In this document: piece by piece, positions 33,860 through 42,460 of the stretch
Layout: every line of letters starts with the position of its first letter
Position numbering within the stretch: the first letter of the stretch is position 1
Source of the DNA: Microgenomates group bacterium Gr01-1014_16
GTDB taxonomy: Bacteria; Patescibacteriota; Microgenomatia; CAZETR01; Amesbacteraceae
Length of the DNA: 61,746 nucleotides
Assembly: GCA_007376345.1 (NCBI GenBank)
Contig: VMGA01000001.1
Coordinates: forward strand, 1 to 61,746
Direction: 5' to 3'
Position numbers and translations under genes: made by a program
The notes under the pieces: model-generated
Told to the model about the DNA's origin: nothing
Databases searched by the model: none
The model's input: the letters and a program-made list of their open reading frames with translations, nothing else

Positions 33860-34857
33860 AGCGATTTGTAAACTTTCATTGTTTCTTCTGCGGTTTGGGA
33901 CCAGGAGAATTTGGCAAGTTGTTTGGTGCCGGAGGCGATGAGGAATTTTTTGTTTTTGATTGCATCTAAAATGCCGGTAGCGATACTTTCTTCATCTAGA
34001 GGGTCGAAATAAGCGGCGGCAGGGCCGGCGGTTTCGTGAAAGACAGCAATGTCTGAACAGGCGATGGGGACTTTATGATGAAAAGCGCCTAAAATGGGCA
34101 AGCCGAAGCCTTCGTATAAAGATGGATAGACAAAAGCTTGAGCTCCGGCAAGATAATTTACTAATTGTTGATCTGATATATGACCGGTAAATATCACAGA
34201 CTGGTCTGGGCTAGTTTGGTTTGATTCTCCAATGATGACCAGTTTTTTTGAGAGAAGCGAGCAGGCGGAAATTAGACGATTGATGTTTTTGCGGGGCTGG
34301 CGAGCGCCGATCGTTACAATATAAGATTCAAGATTCAAGAGTTCAGGGTTCAATAGAAAACGCGACGGAATGGCTTCGGGAATGACGATGAGGCGAGATT
34401 TGGTTTCTGGAAAGAGTTTGGATATGTCGTTGGCGGATTTTTGGGAAACGCAAATAATAGCGTCGCATTCTTTGACTACCCATTTCACGCGGGCAGTATG
34501 GACTCTGACAATGCTATTCTCGTGTTCTTGAGAATATAGGAATGGGGCGAGGTCGTGGACGGTGGTGACTTTTTTGGCATCGGAGGGCCCTTGTATCCAG
34601 TCTGATGAATGGTATATATCAATTTTTCCAACAAAAGTTTCGACATTGATTATGTGAAGCTTGTTCCATAAATAGTGCATCAGGGTGGGGGGAAATGGCA
34701 GGGACACTCCTTTAAGGACTAACCTTTTTAGTTCGGAGTAGCGACGAAGAGAGTAGCCGAAAGGCAGAACACCTTCCAGGTGTTTTACCAATTCAATAGT
34801 GTAGTCGGAGACGCCGGTGCCGTAGATTGATTGAGAAACGTCAAGGGCGATTTTCAT
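33853..34857 (-). CDS. Glycosyltransferase family 4
   Basis: 334 aa, GT-B fold. ALDVSQSIYGTGVSDYTIELVKHL at the N-terminus; donor site YPSLYEGFGLPILGAFHHKVPIACSD. Within it, LNPELLNLESYIV is encoded by an iterated AAGATTC/TTCAGGG phrase (34321-34355), and YSQEHENSIV by a related TTCTTGAGAATA phrase. It overlaps both neighbours. The usual Glu-x7-Glu second residue is replaced (LGAFHHKVP), so activity or specificity may differ. Confidence 0.88.
   Translation of the reverse strand: MKIALDVSQSIYGTGVSDYTIELVKHLEGVLPFGYSLRRYSELKRLVLKGVSLPFPPTLMHYLWNKLHIINVETFVGKIDIYHSSDWIQGPSDAKKVTTVHDLAPFLYSQEHENSIVRVHTARVKWVVKECDAIICVSQKSANDISKLFPETKSRLIVIPEAIPSRFLLNPELLNLESYIVTIGARQPRKNINRLISACSLLSKKLVIIGESNQTSPDQSVIFTGHISDQQLVNYLAGAQAFVYPSLYEGFGLPILGAFHHKVPIACSDIAVFHETAGPAAAYFDPLDEESIATGILDAIKNKKFLIASGTKQLAKFSWSQTAEETMKVYKSLC
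34321..34355. repeat. AAGATTCAAGATTCAAGAG microrepeat in coding sequence
   Basis: A 7-10 bp phrase (AGATTCA, then GTTCAGGGTTCA) is iterated inside a GT4 gene, encoding LNPELLNLES. A similar phrase is in recO at 17745-17778. Confidence 0.6.
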
Positions 34858-36115
34858 ATATCAGATACGGCCCGATTTGGGAAGAAAGCATATAGTTGCT
34901 TTGGATATATTCTACCAAGCGGGAGCCGTAGTCGCGTAGGTACTGGTTATCAATGTTGCTTACGGGATTGTAAACGACTAATTGCGGCGGGTCAGAACGG
35001 AGACCGTTTAGGATGCGGTCACCGGCGGTGTTTATAAACCAGGGGAATTGAAAGACGAAAGTCCGGGCCGGAGGCAGAGTCCAAGTCAAAGGATAGAGGT
35101 GGGGATTGACGCCCAGTAAAAAAATCCGGTCGCCCGGTTGGACGCGACGGGAAATTTGGGCGGCAAGTTCGGTGGAGTAAGAATCAAAATACTTTGTTTG
35201 GAACAAATTGTTTTGATGAGTGTAAAAATATCCCAGCCAAGCGGTGGTGAGAGCAAGACAGAAAATGAACCGAGGCTTGGAAGTACGACTTAAAGCACTT
35301 AGAGCCAGAGCAAAAAACGGGACGGCCGGCTGGAGATGAATTAAACCAAAGCGAGCGATACCACCAATAATTGTGAAAAGAAGCCAAAACATGTATTTGC
35401 GAGAGTTTGAGGACTTGATAAAAGCCAGGGCAATAAAGGCTATCGGCAGGGAAAGTTTTATCCAATCCTGAAGGCGGGGCGCCAATGAACCGGACGCGGC
35501 AAAGTCAGACAGGTTAAATTTTATTGTCCAATACCAAAAATCTGAAAGGACGCCAATTTTTTGCAAATAGACCAGCATTAAAAATGACGGCAGGAGGGCG
35601 GCAAACGAAAATTTGGCTAGGGCGGAGAATTTGCGGCGAAAAAGGAGAATGAGACCGACAAAAGCCACGAGGGGGACGAGAGTTTGTTTGAAAACCACGC
35701 CCAGGCCCAGAAACAGGCCGGTGAGAAACCATTTTTGCAATTGAAAAAAATAAAATGCCGGGAGGGTAAAAATGGGCAAAAAGACATCCAGCCAGAGCTG
35801 GTTGCCCTCGAAAAATGGCTGCCAGAGGACATAGAAAAAGACGCTTAAGCGGGAACGGCTGATTTTGTAGATCCAGACCGAGGTGAGAGTGACAACGAGA
35901 ATAAGAAGGAGCTTGAAAGCGATGGGGTCACGAAAACCCAGAGAATAAAAATTGAGAGGGAAAAACATTAGACCCGGAAAGTGTTGGTCTAAAATATCCC
36001 GATAGGGAAGAAAACCAGAGAAGGTGAGATAAGGGTAGATGAAAAGTTCAGGATATGGGGCGAATTCCAGAACCCAAAGAATAACCGCGTGAAGGAGCTG
36101 AAGGATGATAATCAC
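34841..36115 (-). CDS. GT-C-like multi-pass membrane protein
   Basis: 424 aa with about ten membrane helices and a short C-terminal soluble part. The first loop has PYPELFIYPYLTFSGFLPYRDILDQHFPG, the region where GT-C enzymes (PMT/ArnT/GT83 types) keep their acidic catalytic residue. No firm family signature is seen. It lies between two clear glycosyltransferase genes with overlaps, so a role as polyprenyl-phosphate-sugar-dependent transferase is likely but inferred. Confidence 0.75.
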   Translation of the reverse strand: MIIILQLLHAVILWVLEFAPYPELFIYPYLTFSGFLPYRDILDQHFPGLMFFPLNFYSLGFRDPIAFKLLLILVVTLTSVWIYKISRSRLSVFFYVLWQPFFEGNQLWLDVFLPIFTLPAFYFFQLQKWFLTGLFLGLGVVFKQTLVPLVAFVGLILLFRRKFSALAKFSFAALLPSFLMLVYLQKIGVLSDFWYWTIKFNLSDFAASGSLAPRLQDWIKLSLPIAFIALAFIKSSNSRKYMFWLLFTIIGGIARFGLIHLQPAVPFFALALSALSRTSKPRFIFCLALTTAWLGYFYTHQNNLFQTKYFDSYSTELAAQISRRVQPGDRIFLLGVNPHLYPLTWTLPPARTFVFQFPWFINTAGDRILNGLRSDPPQLVVYNPVSNIDNQYLRDYGSRLVEYIQSNYMLSSQIGPYLIYENRP

Positions 36116-37470
36116 GGAATTTTTTGGTATTCTTCAATAAATCCAACGCCTTCAAAGTCGTAGGTTCGATTGTTGGTATAACCTGAATTCCGAAGTGACT
36201 GGTCAATCTGTCTTTTCGGGTCTGTCAGGTCGGTGAGATATTGCAGAAGAAACAATTTGGGGGTGGAATAAGGAGGTTTGGCCGGAGTTACCGGTAAGTC
36301 CGGAGCATACCAGTAAAAGGGGGCGAATTTGTCCGGAAATTTAACCAGCACGGGTGCGTTCTGTTGGCGCAGGAAGGAGATGGCCTGGCGCCACTGCTCT
36401 CGCTGCAACCGGGGTCGGGTAAAATAAAGGGTATCTCCGAAAATAAATATATATAAAATGAACGTCAGAAATATTTTGGGGTATCGGGAAACTGCTAGGG
36501 ACAAAAGGAATATTAACGGGGGGAGGACGTAAATCATACGAAAGGGTTGAGTTTGGGGAAAATAGAAAGAGACGGCCATCATGGTAAAAATGGGGACAAA
36601 GATCCAGATAAACAGGAAGCGTTTATGCTCGCTCTTGGCTAAGAAGAGGGCAGCGAAGGTGACGGCGAAGACAAACGAAATATAAACTCCGTAAATAACT
36701 CTGGAAAGAAGGGTGTTCCGACCGGCGACGAGTTTGAAAATCAGAACCGGGAGGGCTTTGAGGGGAGAGATGCTCAAAACGTCCCGCCAGCCGGGAAGAT
36801 ATGAGTCGATGTTGATTCCAGATTGCAATTGTTTGAAAAAATGGGGAAGCCAAGGAAGATAGAGAAGCATGAATAAGGAATTAGGAATTATGAACTTTAA
36901 GATTAATTTTCTTTCGTAAATGACCAGGTAGGCAACTTGGGACAAAATTAAAAACACGGATGAATAATGGGTGTAAAGAAGAAGGAGGTTGGTTATGGCT
37001 AAGAAAGTAAATTTTTTGGATATGAGAAAATACATGGCCATGGTGCCGAGAAGACAGAGAAGGGAATAGGAGCGGAATTCCTGGGAGTAATAAATGTGGA
37101 ACGGGGCTATCGCGAGCATGAAGCTCGCTAAATGTTCAATATTCAATGTCCAATATTCAATAACTTTTTGACTCTTGAATATATTTTTTGCAAACAGATA
37201 AACCACATAAATATTGATAACTCCAAATGAAACGGGCAGGAGGCGGAGCCAGGTTTCCGAACGACCGAATTGCAGCCAGAAGTGGGCCAGGAAATAAAAT
37301 AGAGGAGGGTGGAAGTCCGCAGAACGGTTAAACCAGATTTGGGATAGAGACAGAGATGAGAGTTGAGCTTGGGAAGCTTCGTCCAGCCAAAAACTTTGGT
37401 TTAAATTAACCAATCTTAATCCAAGCCCCAGCAACAAAATGAGTGTTAAGACAATTTTCTCTTTACCCAT
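36112..37470 (-). CDS. GT-C (family 39) membrane glycosyltransferase
   Basis: 452 aa, about eleven helices. The first outside loop SFWLDEASQ (Asp30, Glu31) and DFHPPLFYFLAHFW match the PMT/ArnT-type catalytic and substrate loops. It would use a polyprenyl-phosphate sugar, probably supplied by the DPM1-like enzyme at 38929. A microrepeat at 37131-37163 inserts VIEYWTLNIEHLA, next to a small palindrome (GCGAGC/GCTCGC, 37112-37128). The gene overlaps both neighbours. Confidence 0.85.
   Translation of the reverse strand: MGKEKIVLTLILLLGLGLRLVNLNQSFWLDEASQAQLSSLSLSQIWFNRSADFHPPLFYFLAHFWLQFGRSETWLRLLPVSFGVINIYVVYLFAKNIFKSQKVIEYWTLNIEHLASFMLAIAPFHIYYSQEFRSYSLLCLLGTMAMYFLISKKFTFLAITNLLLLYTHYSSVFLILSQVAYLVIYERKLILKFIIPNSLFMLLYLPWLPHFFKQLQSGINIDSYLPGWRDVLSISPLKALPVLIFKLVAGRNTLLSRVIYGVYISFVFAVTFAALFLAKSEHKRFLFIWIFVPIFTMMAVSFYFPQTQPFRMIYVLPPLIFLLSLAVSRYPKIFLTFILYIFIFGDTLYFTRPRLQREQWRQAISFLRQQNAPVLVKFPDKFAPFYWYAPDLPVTPAKPPYSTPKLFLLQYLTDLTDPKRQIDQSLRNSGYTNNRTYDFEGVGFIEEYQKIP
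37131..37163. repeat. TTCAATATTCAATG microrepeat in coding sequence
   Basis: AATGTTCAATATTCAATGTC followed by CAATATTCAATAAC inside the GT39 gene, encoding EYWTLNIEHL. It is the same phrase as between mraY and dgkA (12166). Confidence 0.7.
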
Positions 37471-38087
37471 GTGACTGTGTGGTAAACCATCATTAAATAA
37501 CTCAAAAAAAGCCCGTGCTTGCCGTCGAGAAAACCTTTATGCCATAAATAACGGCGGAGAAAATCATAAAAAGGGTTTGTTGTTTTTGACTCTAAGGACG
37601 TGTATGTGTTCATCTTGGCAATAAACTCTTCTACTGTTCTGTAATTTTGATGAATTTTGTAATTAGTTAGTTTGCCAACTTTGCCATTAACTTTAACTTC
37701 TTCGTGGACATTGTTGGACCAGTGAGATTTGTTTTTGTTGAATAACCAAATATGTGTATCACTTGAAGGTTCCCAGTTTGAGTGATAAATAGGTTTGCCA
37801 AAAATATAGTTCAGCCTTGGCATTAAATAGGCATCGTAAGAAAAGTCTAGATTCTTTATTTCTTCAATTAACTGTGGAGATAGCCATTCGTCAGCGTCGA
37901 GAGAGAAAACCCAGTCGTGTTTGCATTTGGAGACTGCGTAATTTTTTTGGTCAGAGTAATTTATAAACTTGTGATCGGCATTGGTAATAATAACCACGTC
38001 ATCAGAAATTTTATTGGCGCTTTCGAGACACTGGGGTAAAATAAGCGCCCGGTCTTTAGCGATGATGGCCACGGATAAGTTGGTCAT
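37446..38087 (-). CDS. Glycosyltransferase family 2 (WaaE/KdtX-like)
   Basis: 213 aa, GT-A fold. LSVAIIAKDRALILPQCLESANKISDDVVIITNADH is followed by the donor motif FSLDADEWLS and NVHEEVKV, a pattern typical of LPS-core beta-glucosyl- or heptosyl-side GT2 enzymes (WaaE/KdtX). The C-terminus has a hydrophobic stretch that may associate with the membrane. It overlaps the GT4 gene upstream by 32 bp. Confidence 0.88.
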   Translation of the reverse strand: MTNLSVAIIAKDRALILPQCLESANKISDDVVIITNADHKFINYSDQKNYAVSKCKHDWVFSLDADEWLSPQLIEEIKNLDFSYDAYLMPRLNYIFGKPIYHSNWEPSSDTHIWLFNKNKSHWSNNVHEEVKVNGKVGKLTNYKIHQNYRTVEEFIAKMNTYTSLESKTTNPFYDFLRRYLWHKGFLDGKHGLFLSYLMMVYHTVTWVKRKLS

Positions 38088-38928
38088 ATTTTTGAGTAAT
38101 TTTGTCCCAGGAAAATTTTTCGGCTTGTGACCTAGGCAAGTTACCCCAGTCCCGGGATAGGGCAGTACGGATGACCGCGGCTAATTCGGCCGGATTTTCG
38201 GGATGGGAGACAAACTTGCCGGCATTGCCAATTATTTCACGGCGGATCGGGTCGTTGGAAGTGACGACCGGCAAATTGGAGGCCATGGCTTCCAGAAATA
38301 CCAGGCCAAAAGCTTCCCAAGGTTGGGGGACAAAACAGAATACATTAGCGTTTTTATAAATTTCCGGCATTTTTTCAAAGGGGACTTGTTCCGGTTGTCC
38401 AGGGCCGACAATCCTCAATTTGACACCAGGAAGTAATTTGATAGCACTGGATACTAATTTAACGCGTTTCGCAGGATGGTTGGCGGCAACGCATAAGACA
38501 ACCGGTTTTTTTGGCTTGGTACCCGGAGTAAAAGTGTTTATATCGACGGCGTGGGGAACAACTTCGATCTTGGTCCAGGGAAGCTTGAATCTAGCAGCCC
38601 AAACCGCCTGGGCTCTGGTAAAACAGACAAATGTGTTCGGACAGCATAAAAGATTCCATTTATCGTCTGCTCCCGGGCCGGAGTGGCTAAAAATGACTAG
38701 GGGCTTTCGCAGTGTCCAGCTCAATAAGCGAGCCAGAACGGATTGAAACCTGCCGTTTGTCGGTATAATCAAGTCATACTTGATCCAGTAAAATGGATTA
38801 AGAGCAAGTGACCCATTTAATATGTCTATTTGATAACCCTTGACGTGATCCTGAACGTTTTTTGACCACGACTCTACTCCTCTATTGTTAACTCCAGAAT
38901 AATAAGAAAGTATGGCTATTTTTTTCAT
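38056..38928 (-). CDS. Glycosyltransferase family 4
   Basis: 290 aa, a short GT-B enzyme. The N-terminus KKIAILSYYSGVNNRGVESW fits acceptor binding; VVLCVAANHPAKRVKLV starts the donor domain, and FVPQPWEAFGLVFLEAMASNLPVV holds the Glu-x7-Glu motif. It is about 80 residues shorter than most GT4 enzymes in the N-terminal half. It directly abuts the DPM1-like gene. Confidence 0.9.
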   Translation of the reverse strand: MKKIAILSYYSGVNNRGVESWSKNVQDHVKGYQIDILNGSLALNPFYWIKYDLIIPTNGRFQSVLARLLSWTLRKPLVIFSHSGPGADDKWNLLCCPNTFVCFTRAQAVWAARFKLPWTKIEVVPHAVDINTFTPGTKPKKPVVLCVAANHPAKRVKLVSSAIKLLPGVKLRIVGPGQPEQVPFEKMPEIYKNANVFCFVPQPWEAFGLVFLEAMASNLPVVTSNDPIRREIIGNAGKFVSHPENPAELAAVIRTALSRDWGNLPRSQAEKFSWDKITQKYDQLIRGHHR

Positions 38929-39630
38929 TTAGTCAACGAATTTGTATTTAATTAGGGTCCAGACGGCAATAAGGCCGTCGCGCCAGCCGATTTTTTTGCC
39001 CTGCGCATAACTTCTAGGGTTAACTTTGATGGGTACTTCAATTATTTTGATACCACGTTGCAAAATCTTGGCCGTTATTTCGGGCTCGATGTCAAAGCGA
39101 TTGGACTTGAGACGCAAAGACAAAAAAACGTCACGCCTGATGGCTTTATAACATGTTTCCATGTCAGTTACCGACCGGTTAAATAATAAATTTGTCAAAA
39201 GGGTGAGAAAATGATTGGCGAGCCAGTGAACCGGCATGGGGGTTTTTTGAGGACCATAAAACCTAAGAGGATAGTTTATTAAACGACTGCCATAAACGAC
39301 GCGGGTATCCACATTTTTGAAAGGCGTTAATAATTTGAGATAGTCACGGGGATCGTATTCGAGATCGGCGTCCTGGATTAAAACCACATCGCCCGTGGCA
39401 TGATTGAGGCCGGTTCTGATGGCAGCCCCCTTACCTAAATTTTGGGGGTGAGAAATTAAAATGCAACTTGATTTGGGAATAAACGCAAGAGTGCGGTCGG
39501 TCGAGGCATCGTTGACCACGATTATTTCTTTGATAAATCCCGAAGGAATCCGGGCGGCAAAAACCCGTTTGAGAATTTGGGCAATAGTTTTTTGTTCGTT
39601 GAAAACGGGTATTATTATCGAGACCTTCAT
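38929..39630 (-). CDS. Dolichol-phosphate-mannose-synthase-like GT2
   Basis: 233 aa from the ATG at 39630 (MKVSIIIPVFNEQ), giving a 4-bp overlap with the methyltransferase; the longer ORF start at 39693 is unlikely. The motif order PVFNEQKT, VVNDASTD, HPQNLGKGAAIRTG, QDADLEYDP and VYGSRL is that of DPM1/polyprenyl-phosphate glycosyltransferases. No membrane helices are present. It probably loads a sugar on the lipid carrier for the GT-C enzymes in the same operon. Confidence 0.93.
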   Translation of the reverse strand: MKVSIIIPVFNEQKTIAQILKRVFAARIPSGFIKEIIVVNDASTDRTLAFIPKSSCILISHPQNLGKGAAIRTGLNHATGDVVLIQDADLEYDPRDYLKLLTPFKNVDTRVVYGSRLINYPLRFYGPQKTPMPVHWLANHFLTLLTNLLFNRSVTDMETCYKAIRRDVFLSLRLKSNRFDIEPEITAKILQRGIKIIEVPIKVNPRSYAQGKKIGWRDGLIAVWTLIKYKFVD

Positions 39631-40325
39631 GGTTTTTGGACAATAATTATAAGTGACAGGCCAATCGGAAAATGAACGCGTCTTTCGAGCCAAAGGATTG
39701 GACGAAAGGCTATGTCAAAAAACTTGACAGACATTAGAGGGATTGATCCCTTTTTCAAAATTTTTCCAATAATAAACCATCCGATTAAGCCTGCTGGATT
39801 AATATAAAAGGATTTTATTTCCTGAAAGCCTTCTCTCCTTGTTAGACCGTTTATTTGACCAATTGAATATCTTTTGACGTGACCTAGGTTTTTGTCTAAA
39901 GATGAATAAGCGAAATTAAAAGCCGGAACTAAAATAATTGCCTTGCCACCTGGCTTTAACATGGCGTAAATGTTTTTTATAGCCTGTGATATCTTTGGAA
40001 CATGCTCTAAGACGTTCAAGGTGACAACCGTATCAAACTTGCTACGGAGCCGGGCGGGGAGTATGGAACTTTGAAGGTCGAATTGAAAGATATCTTCCTT
40101 TGGATGTGTACGGGCGATTTGGTGAAGGTATGAAGGGTTGATATCGATAGCCGTGATTGAAATGTTGTCTCTCTTAAAAAAATTTAGGAAGTTGCCGGTT
40201 CCGACACCCGCTTCCGCGACTTTGCCTGAAATCCAGGGACGAATCAGCGAATAAAGCCACTGATTATAATATTCGGCCTGGTTCATGATTTCCAATGTTT
40301 GCTCGCCTACAGGATCGGATGGCAT
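39627..40325 (-). CDS. Class I SAM-dependent methyltransferase
   Basis: 232 aa. SAM-binding AEAGVGTGNFLNFF near residue 37, ITAIDINPSYL (the acidic end of strand 2), and VVTLNVLEHVP (motif II) are clear. The C-terminal half has hydrophobic stretches. Genes of this kind in polysaccharide loci methylate sugars or lipids; the substrate is unknown. It is the first gene of the 14-gene minus-strand operon running to 28881. Confidence 0.88.
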   Translation of the reverse strand: MPSDPVGEQTLEIMNQAEYYNQWLYSLIRPWISGKVAEAGVGTGNFLNFFKRDNISITAIDINPSYLHQIARTHPKEDIFQFDLQSSILPARLRSKFDTVVTLNVLEHVPKISQAIKNIYAMLKPGGKAIILVPAFNFAYSSLDKNLGHVKRYSIGQINGLTRREGFQEIKSFYINPAGLIGWFIIGKILKKGSIPLMSVKFFDIAFRPILWLERRVHFPIGLSLIIIVQKP

Positions 40326-40332
40326 GTAAACG

Positions 40333-40338
40333 ATTTTA
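40333..40338 (-). promoter_or_regulatory. -10 box of the 14-gene polysaccharide operon
   Basis: TAAAAT on the minus strand, spaced for a transcript starting at 40326, one base before the methyltransferase ATG. No good -35 is visible. It lies in the 41-bp gap shared with the divergent asnB promoter. Confidence 0.5.
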
Positions 40339-40353
40339 TCAGTTTTTTGAGTG

Positions 40354-40359
40354 TATACT
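40354..40359 (+). promoter_or_regulatory. -10 box of asnB
   Basis: TATACT on the + strand, spaced for a transcript starting at 40366, one base before the asnB ATG at 40367. No strong -35. It is divergent with the methyltransferase promoter. Confidence 0.5.
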
Positions 40360-40366
40360 TCTCACA

Positions 40367-42124
40367 ATGTGCGGAATAGCCGGAAAGATATGTTTTGGCG
40401 GAAGAACTATCAGAGAAGAGGAACTTTTGGATATGTCTGGCAAGATAATCCATCGCGGCCCTGATGATGAAGGAATATTTATTTCAAAGGACAAACGGGT
40501 GGGGTTGGTCAGCCGGAGGTTGGCAATAGTAGATTTGTCTAATAAGGGACACCAACCAATGGAATATAAAAATCGATATTGGATTGTATTTAACGGTGAA
40601 ATTTATAACTTCCAACAGGAGGCGAAGCGTCTTGAAAAAATGGGGTATAAATTCCACTCGCAATCGGACACGGAGGTGATTTTGGCACTGTATGATGAAT
40701 ATGGAACAGGTTGCTTGGAATACTTGAGAGGAATGTTTGCTTTTGCCATCTATGACGCAAAGAACAAAACAGTCTTTTTGGCCAGAGATAGAATGGGGGT
40801 GAAACCGTTGAAATATTACTGGGACGGGAAAACATTTATATTCGCTTCCGAACTGAAAGCAATACTTACACAGCGGGAGGTGAAGAGACATCCCGATTGG
40901 CTGGCAATACATTACTATTTGACCTTGGGATATTGTCCGGCTCCAATGACGGGTTTTGAAAAAATATACAAGTTGGAACCGGCAAGTTATTTACTCATTA
41001 ATTTGAGATCCTGCCAAATCGAGAAGAAAAAATACTGGCATTTGGATTTTAATAAAAAGTTGAATTTATCTGAAGGAGAATGGAAAGAAAGAATTTTGAC
41101 TGAATTGGAGACCGCTACCAAATTGAGAATGATTTCAGATGTGCCAGTCGGCGCGTTTTTGTCGGGAGGAGTGGATTCGAGCGCGGTGGTGGCTCTGATG
41201 GCAAAAAACTCATCCAGACCTATTAAAACCTTTACCATAGGCTTTGAGGATCCAGACGACGACGAGAGACAATACGCTAAAACAATTGCCAAAAAATTTG
41301 GGACAGACCACTTGGAGTTGGTGGCCAGCCCGCAATCGCTGGAGTTACTACCCGAAGTTGTCAGACAATACGAGGAACCTTTTGCTGATGGCAGCGCGAT
41401 AATTGCATTTATGATTAGTCGATTGGCGGGAAAATTTGTCAAAGTAATACTGAATGGAGACGGAAGCGATGAGAGTTTTTGCGGGTATTTGCGGCACAAT
41501 AAATTGCAAAGGGACTATTGGCTGGGTAAATTCAACAAATTTATGCCCATAGCCGGGATGGCCGGTATGGGGTGGCCGAGGATGAAAAGATTAATAGACA
41601 GGCAAGACACTGACATCAGAGAAAGGTACTTGGAATATAACTGCTACTTCACCAAATCGGAAAAATTGAAAATATATGACCAGGAATCGGATAACGGCGT
41701 GTATGAGCTGTGGAAGGCGCGGTGCGATGAAGCCCGGGTTGATGATGTACGAGATCAGCTGTTGTATGCCGATTTGACTTATTATTTTCCGGATAGCCAA
41801 TTGACTAAAGTTGACATTGCTAGCATGGCAGCCAGCCTCGAGGCCAGATCTCCATTTACCGATTACAAAATGATGGAATTAGCCGCTAGTATCCCCTACA
41901 ACTTAAAGGTTAGGAACGGGGTAAATAAGTATATCCTCAAAAAATCACTCGAGGGACTGGTACCGAAAGAAAACTTGTACCGGAAAAAAATGGGTTTTTC
42001 CATACCATTGGTCAAATGGTTCGGCGGGGAATTGAATGGATATACTTTTTCGCAAATAAACCCCAAACTCTGGAATCTATTGACTCTGGACTTGTGGTAT
42101 GGAGAGTATTTTGGAAGTCAGTAG
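40367..42124 (+). CDS. asnB: Asparagine synthase, glutamine-hydrolysing
   Basis: 585 aa. The ATG at 40367 places Cys2 (MCGIAGK) at the N-terminus as needed for the class II glutaminase; the longer ORF upstream is not used. The glutaminase domain includes IIHRGPDDEG and NGEIYNF. The synthetase PP-loop is FLSGGVDSSAVVALM, followed by TIGFEDPDDDE. In surface-polysaccharide loci such enzymes (AsnB/WbpS type) may amidate sugar acids instead of aspartate. The stop codon lies in a 12-bp repeat shared with 43268. Confidence 0.93.
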   Translation: MCGIAGKICFGGRTIREEELLDMSGKIIHRGPDDEGIFISKDKRVGLVSRRLAIVDLSNKGHQPMEYKNRYWIVFNGEIYNFQQEAKRLEKMGYKFHSQSDTEVILALYDEYGTGCLEYLRGMFAFAIYDAKNKTVFLARDRMGVKPLKYYWDGKTFIFASELKAILTQREVKRHPDWLAIHYYLTLGYCPAPMTGFEKIYKLEPASYLLINLRSCQIEKKKYWHLDFNKKLNLSEGEWKERILTELETATKLRMISDVPVGAFLSGGVDSSAVVALMAKNSSRPIKTFTIGFEDPDDDERQYAKTIAKKFGTDHLELVASPQSLELLPEVVRQYEEPFADGSAIIAFMISRLAGKFVKVILNGDGSDESFCGYLRHNKLQRDYWLGKFNKFMPIAGMAGMGWPRMKRLIDRQDTDIRERYLEYNCYFTKSEKLKIYDQESDNGVYELWKARCDEARVDDVRDQLLYADLTYYFPDSQLTKVDIASMAASLEARSPFTDYKMMELAASIPYNLKVRNGVNKYILKKSLEGLVPKENLYRKKMGFSIPLVKWFGGELNGYTFSQINPKLWNLLTLDLWYGEYFGSQ

Positions 42125-42139
42125 CCGCTATGTTAAAAT
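42111..42139 (+). promoter_or_regulatory. Promoter of the nucleotidyltransferase/HEPN-Nudix pair
   Basis: TTGGAA (42111-42116), 17 bp, TAAAAT (42134-42139). The expected start is 42146, the first base of the GTG start codon, so the mRNA would be leaderless. The -35 lies in the last codons of asnB, outside the putative insert, and the -10 lies inside it. Confidence 0.6.
42116..42127 (+). repeat. 12-bp direct repeat, left copy
   Basis: AGTCAGTAGCCG, containing the asnB stop codon TAG. The identical copy is at 43268-43279; similarity ends sharply on both sides. Confidence 0.8.
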
Positions 42140-42145
42140 AAAGCC

Positions 42146-42460
42146 GTGAGTCCACATCTTCAGTCAGAAGTCACCAGCATCACTAGGCAGCTTATTAGCA
42201 AGTATCGCCCGGTCAAAATTATCCTTTTTGGCTCCGGCGCAAGAAACGATCCCCACGCTAACGACTTGGATTTTTTAATCATCAAAAACGACGTACCCAA
42301 CCGCAGTCTTGACCGGATGCGCCAGGTTCGCTCCCTCGTTCAAAAAAAGGCCGCCGCAGATTTTCTGATCATGACTGAGTTCGAACTTCAGGAACGGATC
42401 AGTTTGCAGGATCCATTTGCCCTGCAAATAACTCAGCACGGCCAGCTTCTTTATGGCTAA
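42146..42460 (+). CDS. Minimal nucleotidyltransferase (MNT), antitoxin-type
   Basis: 104 aa, GTG start placed by the promoter. It carries the polymerase-beta-like core FGSGARNDPHANDLDFLI: Gly29-Ser30 and Asp40/Asp42, with a third acidic residue likely Asp72 in AADFLIM. In known MNT-HEPN pairs the MNT protein modifies (AMPylates) and silences the HEPN toxin. It overlaps the HEPN-Nudix gene by 8 bp, the usual coupling for such pairs. Confidence 0.85.
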   Translation: MSPHLQSEVTSITRQLISKYRPVKIILFGSGARNDPHANDLDFLIIKNDVPNRSLDRMRQVRSLVQKKAAADFLIMTEFELQERISLQDPFALQITQHGQLLYG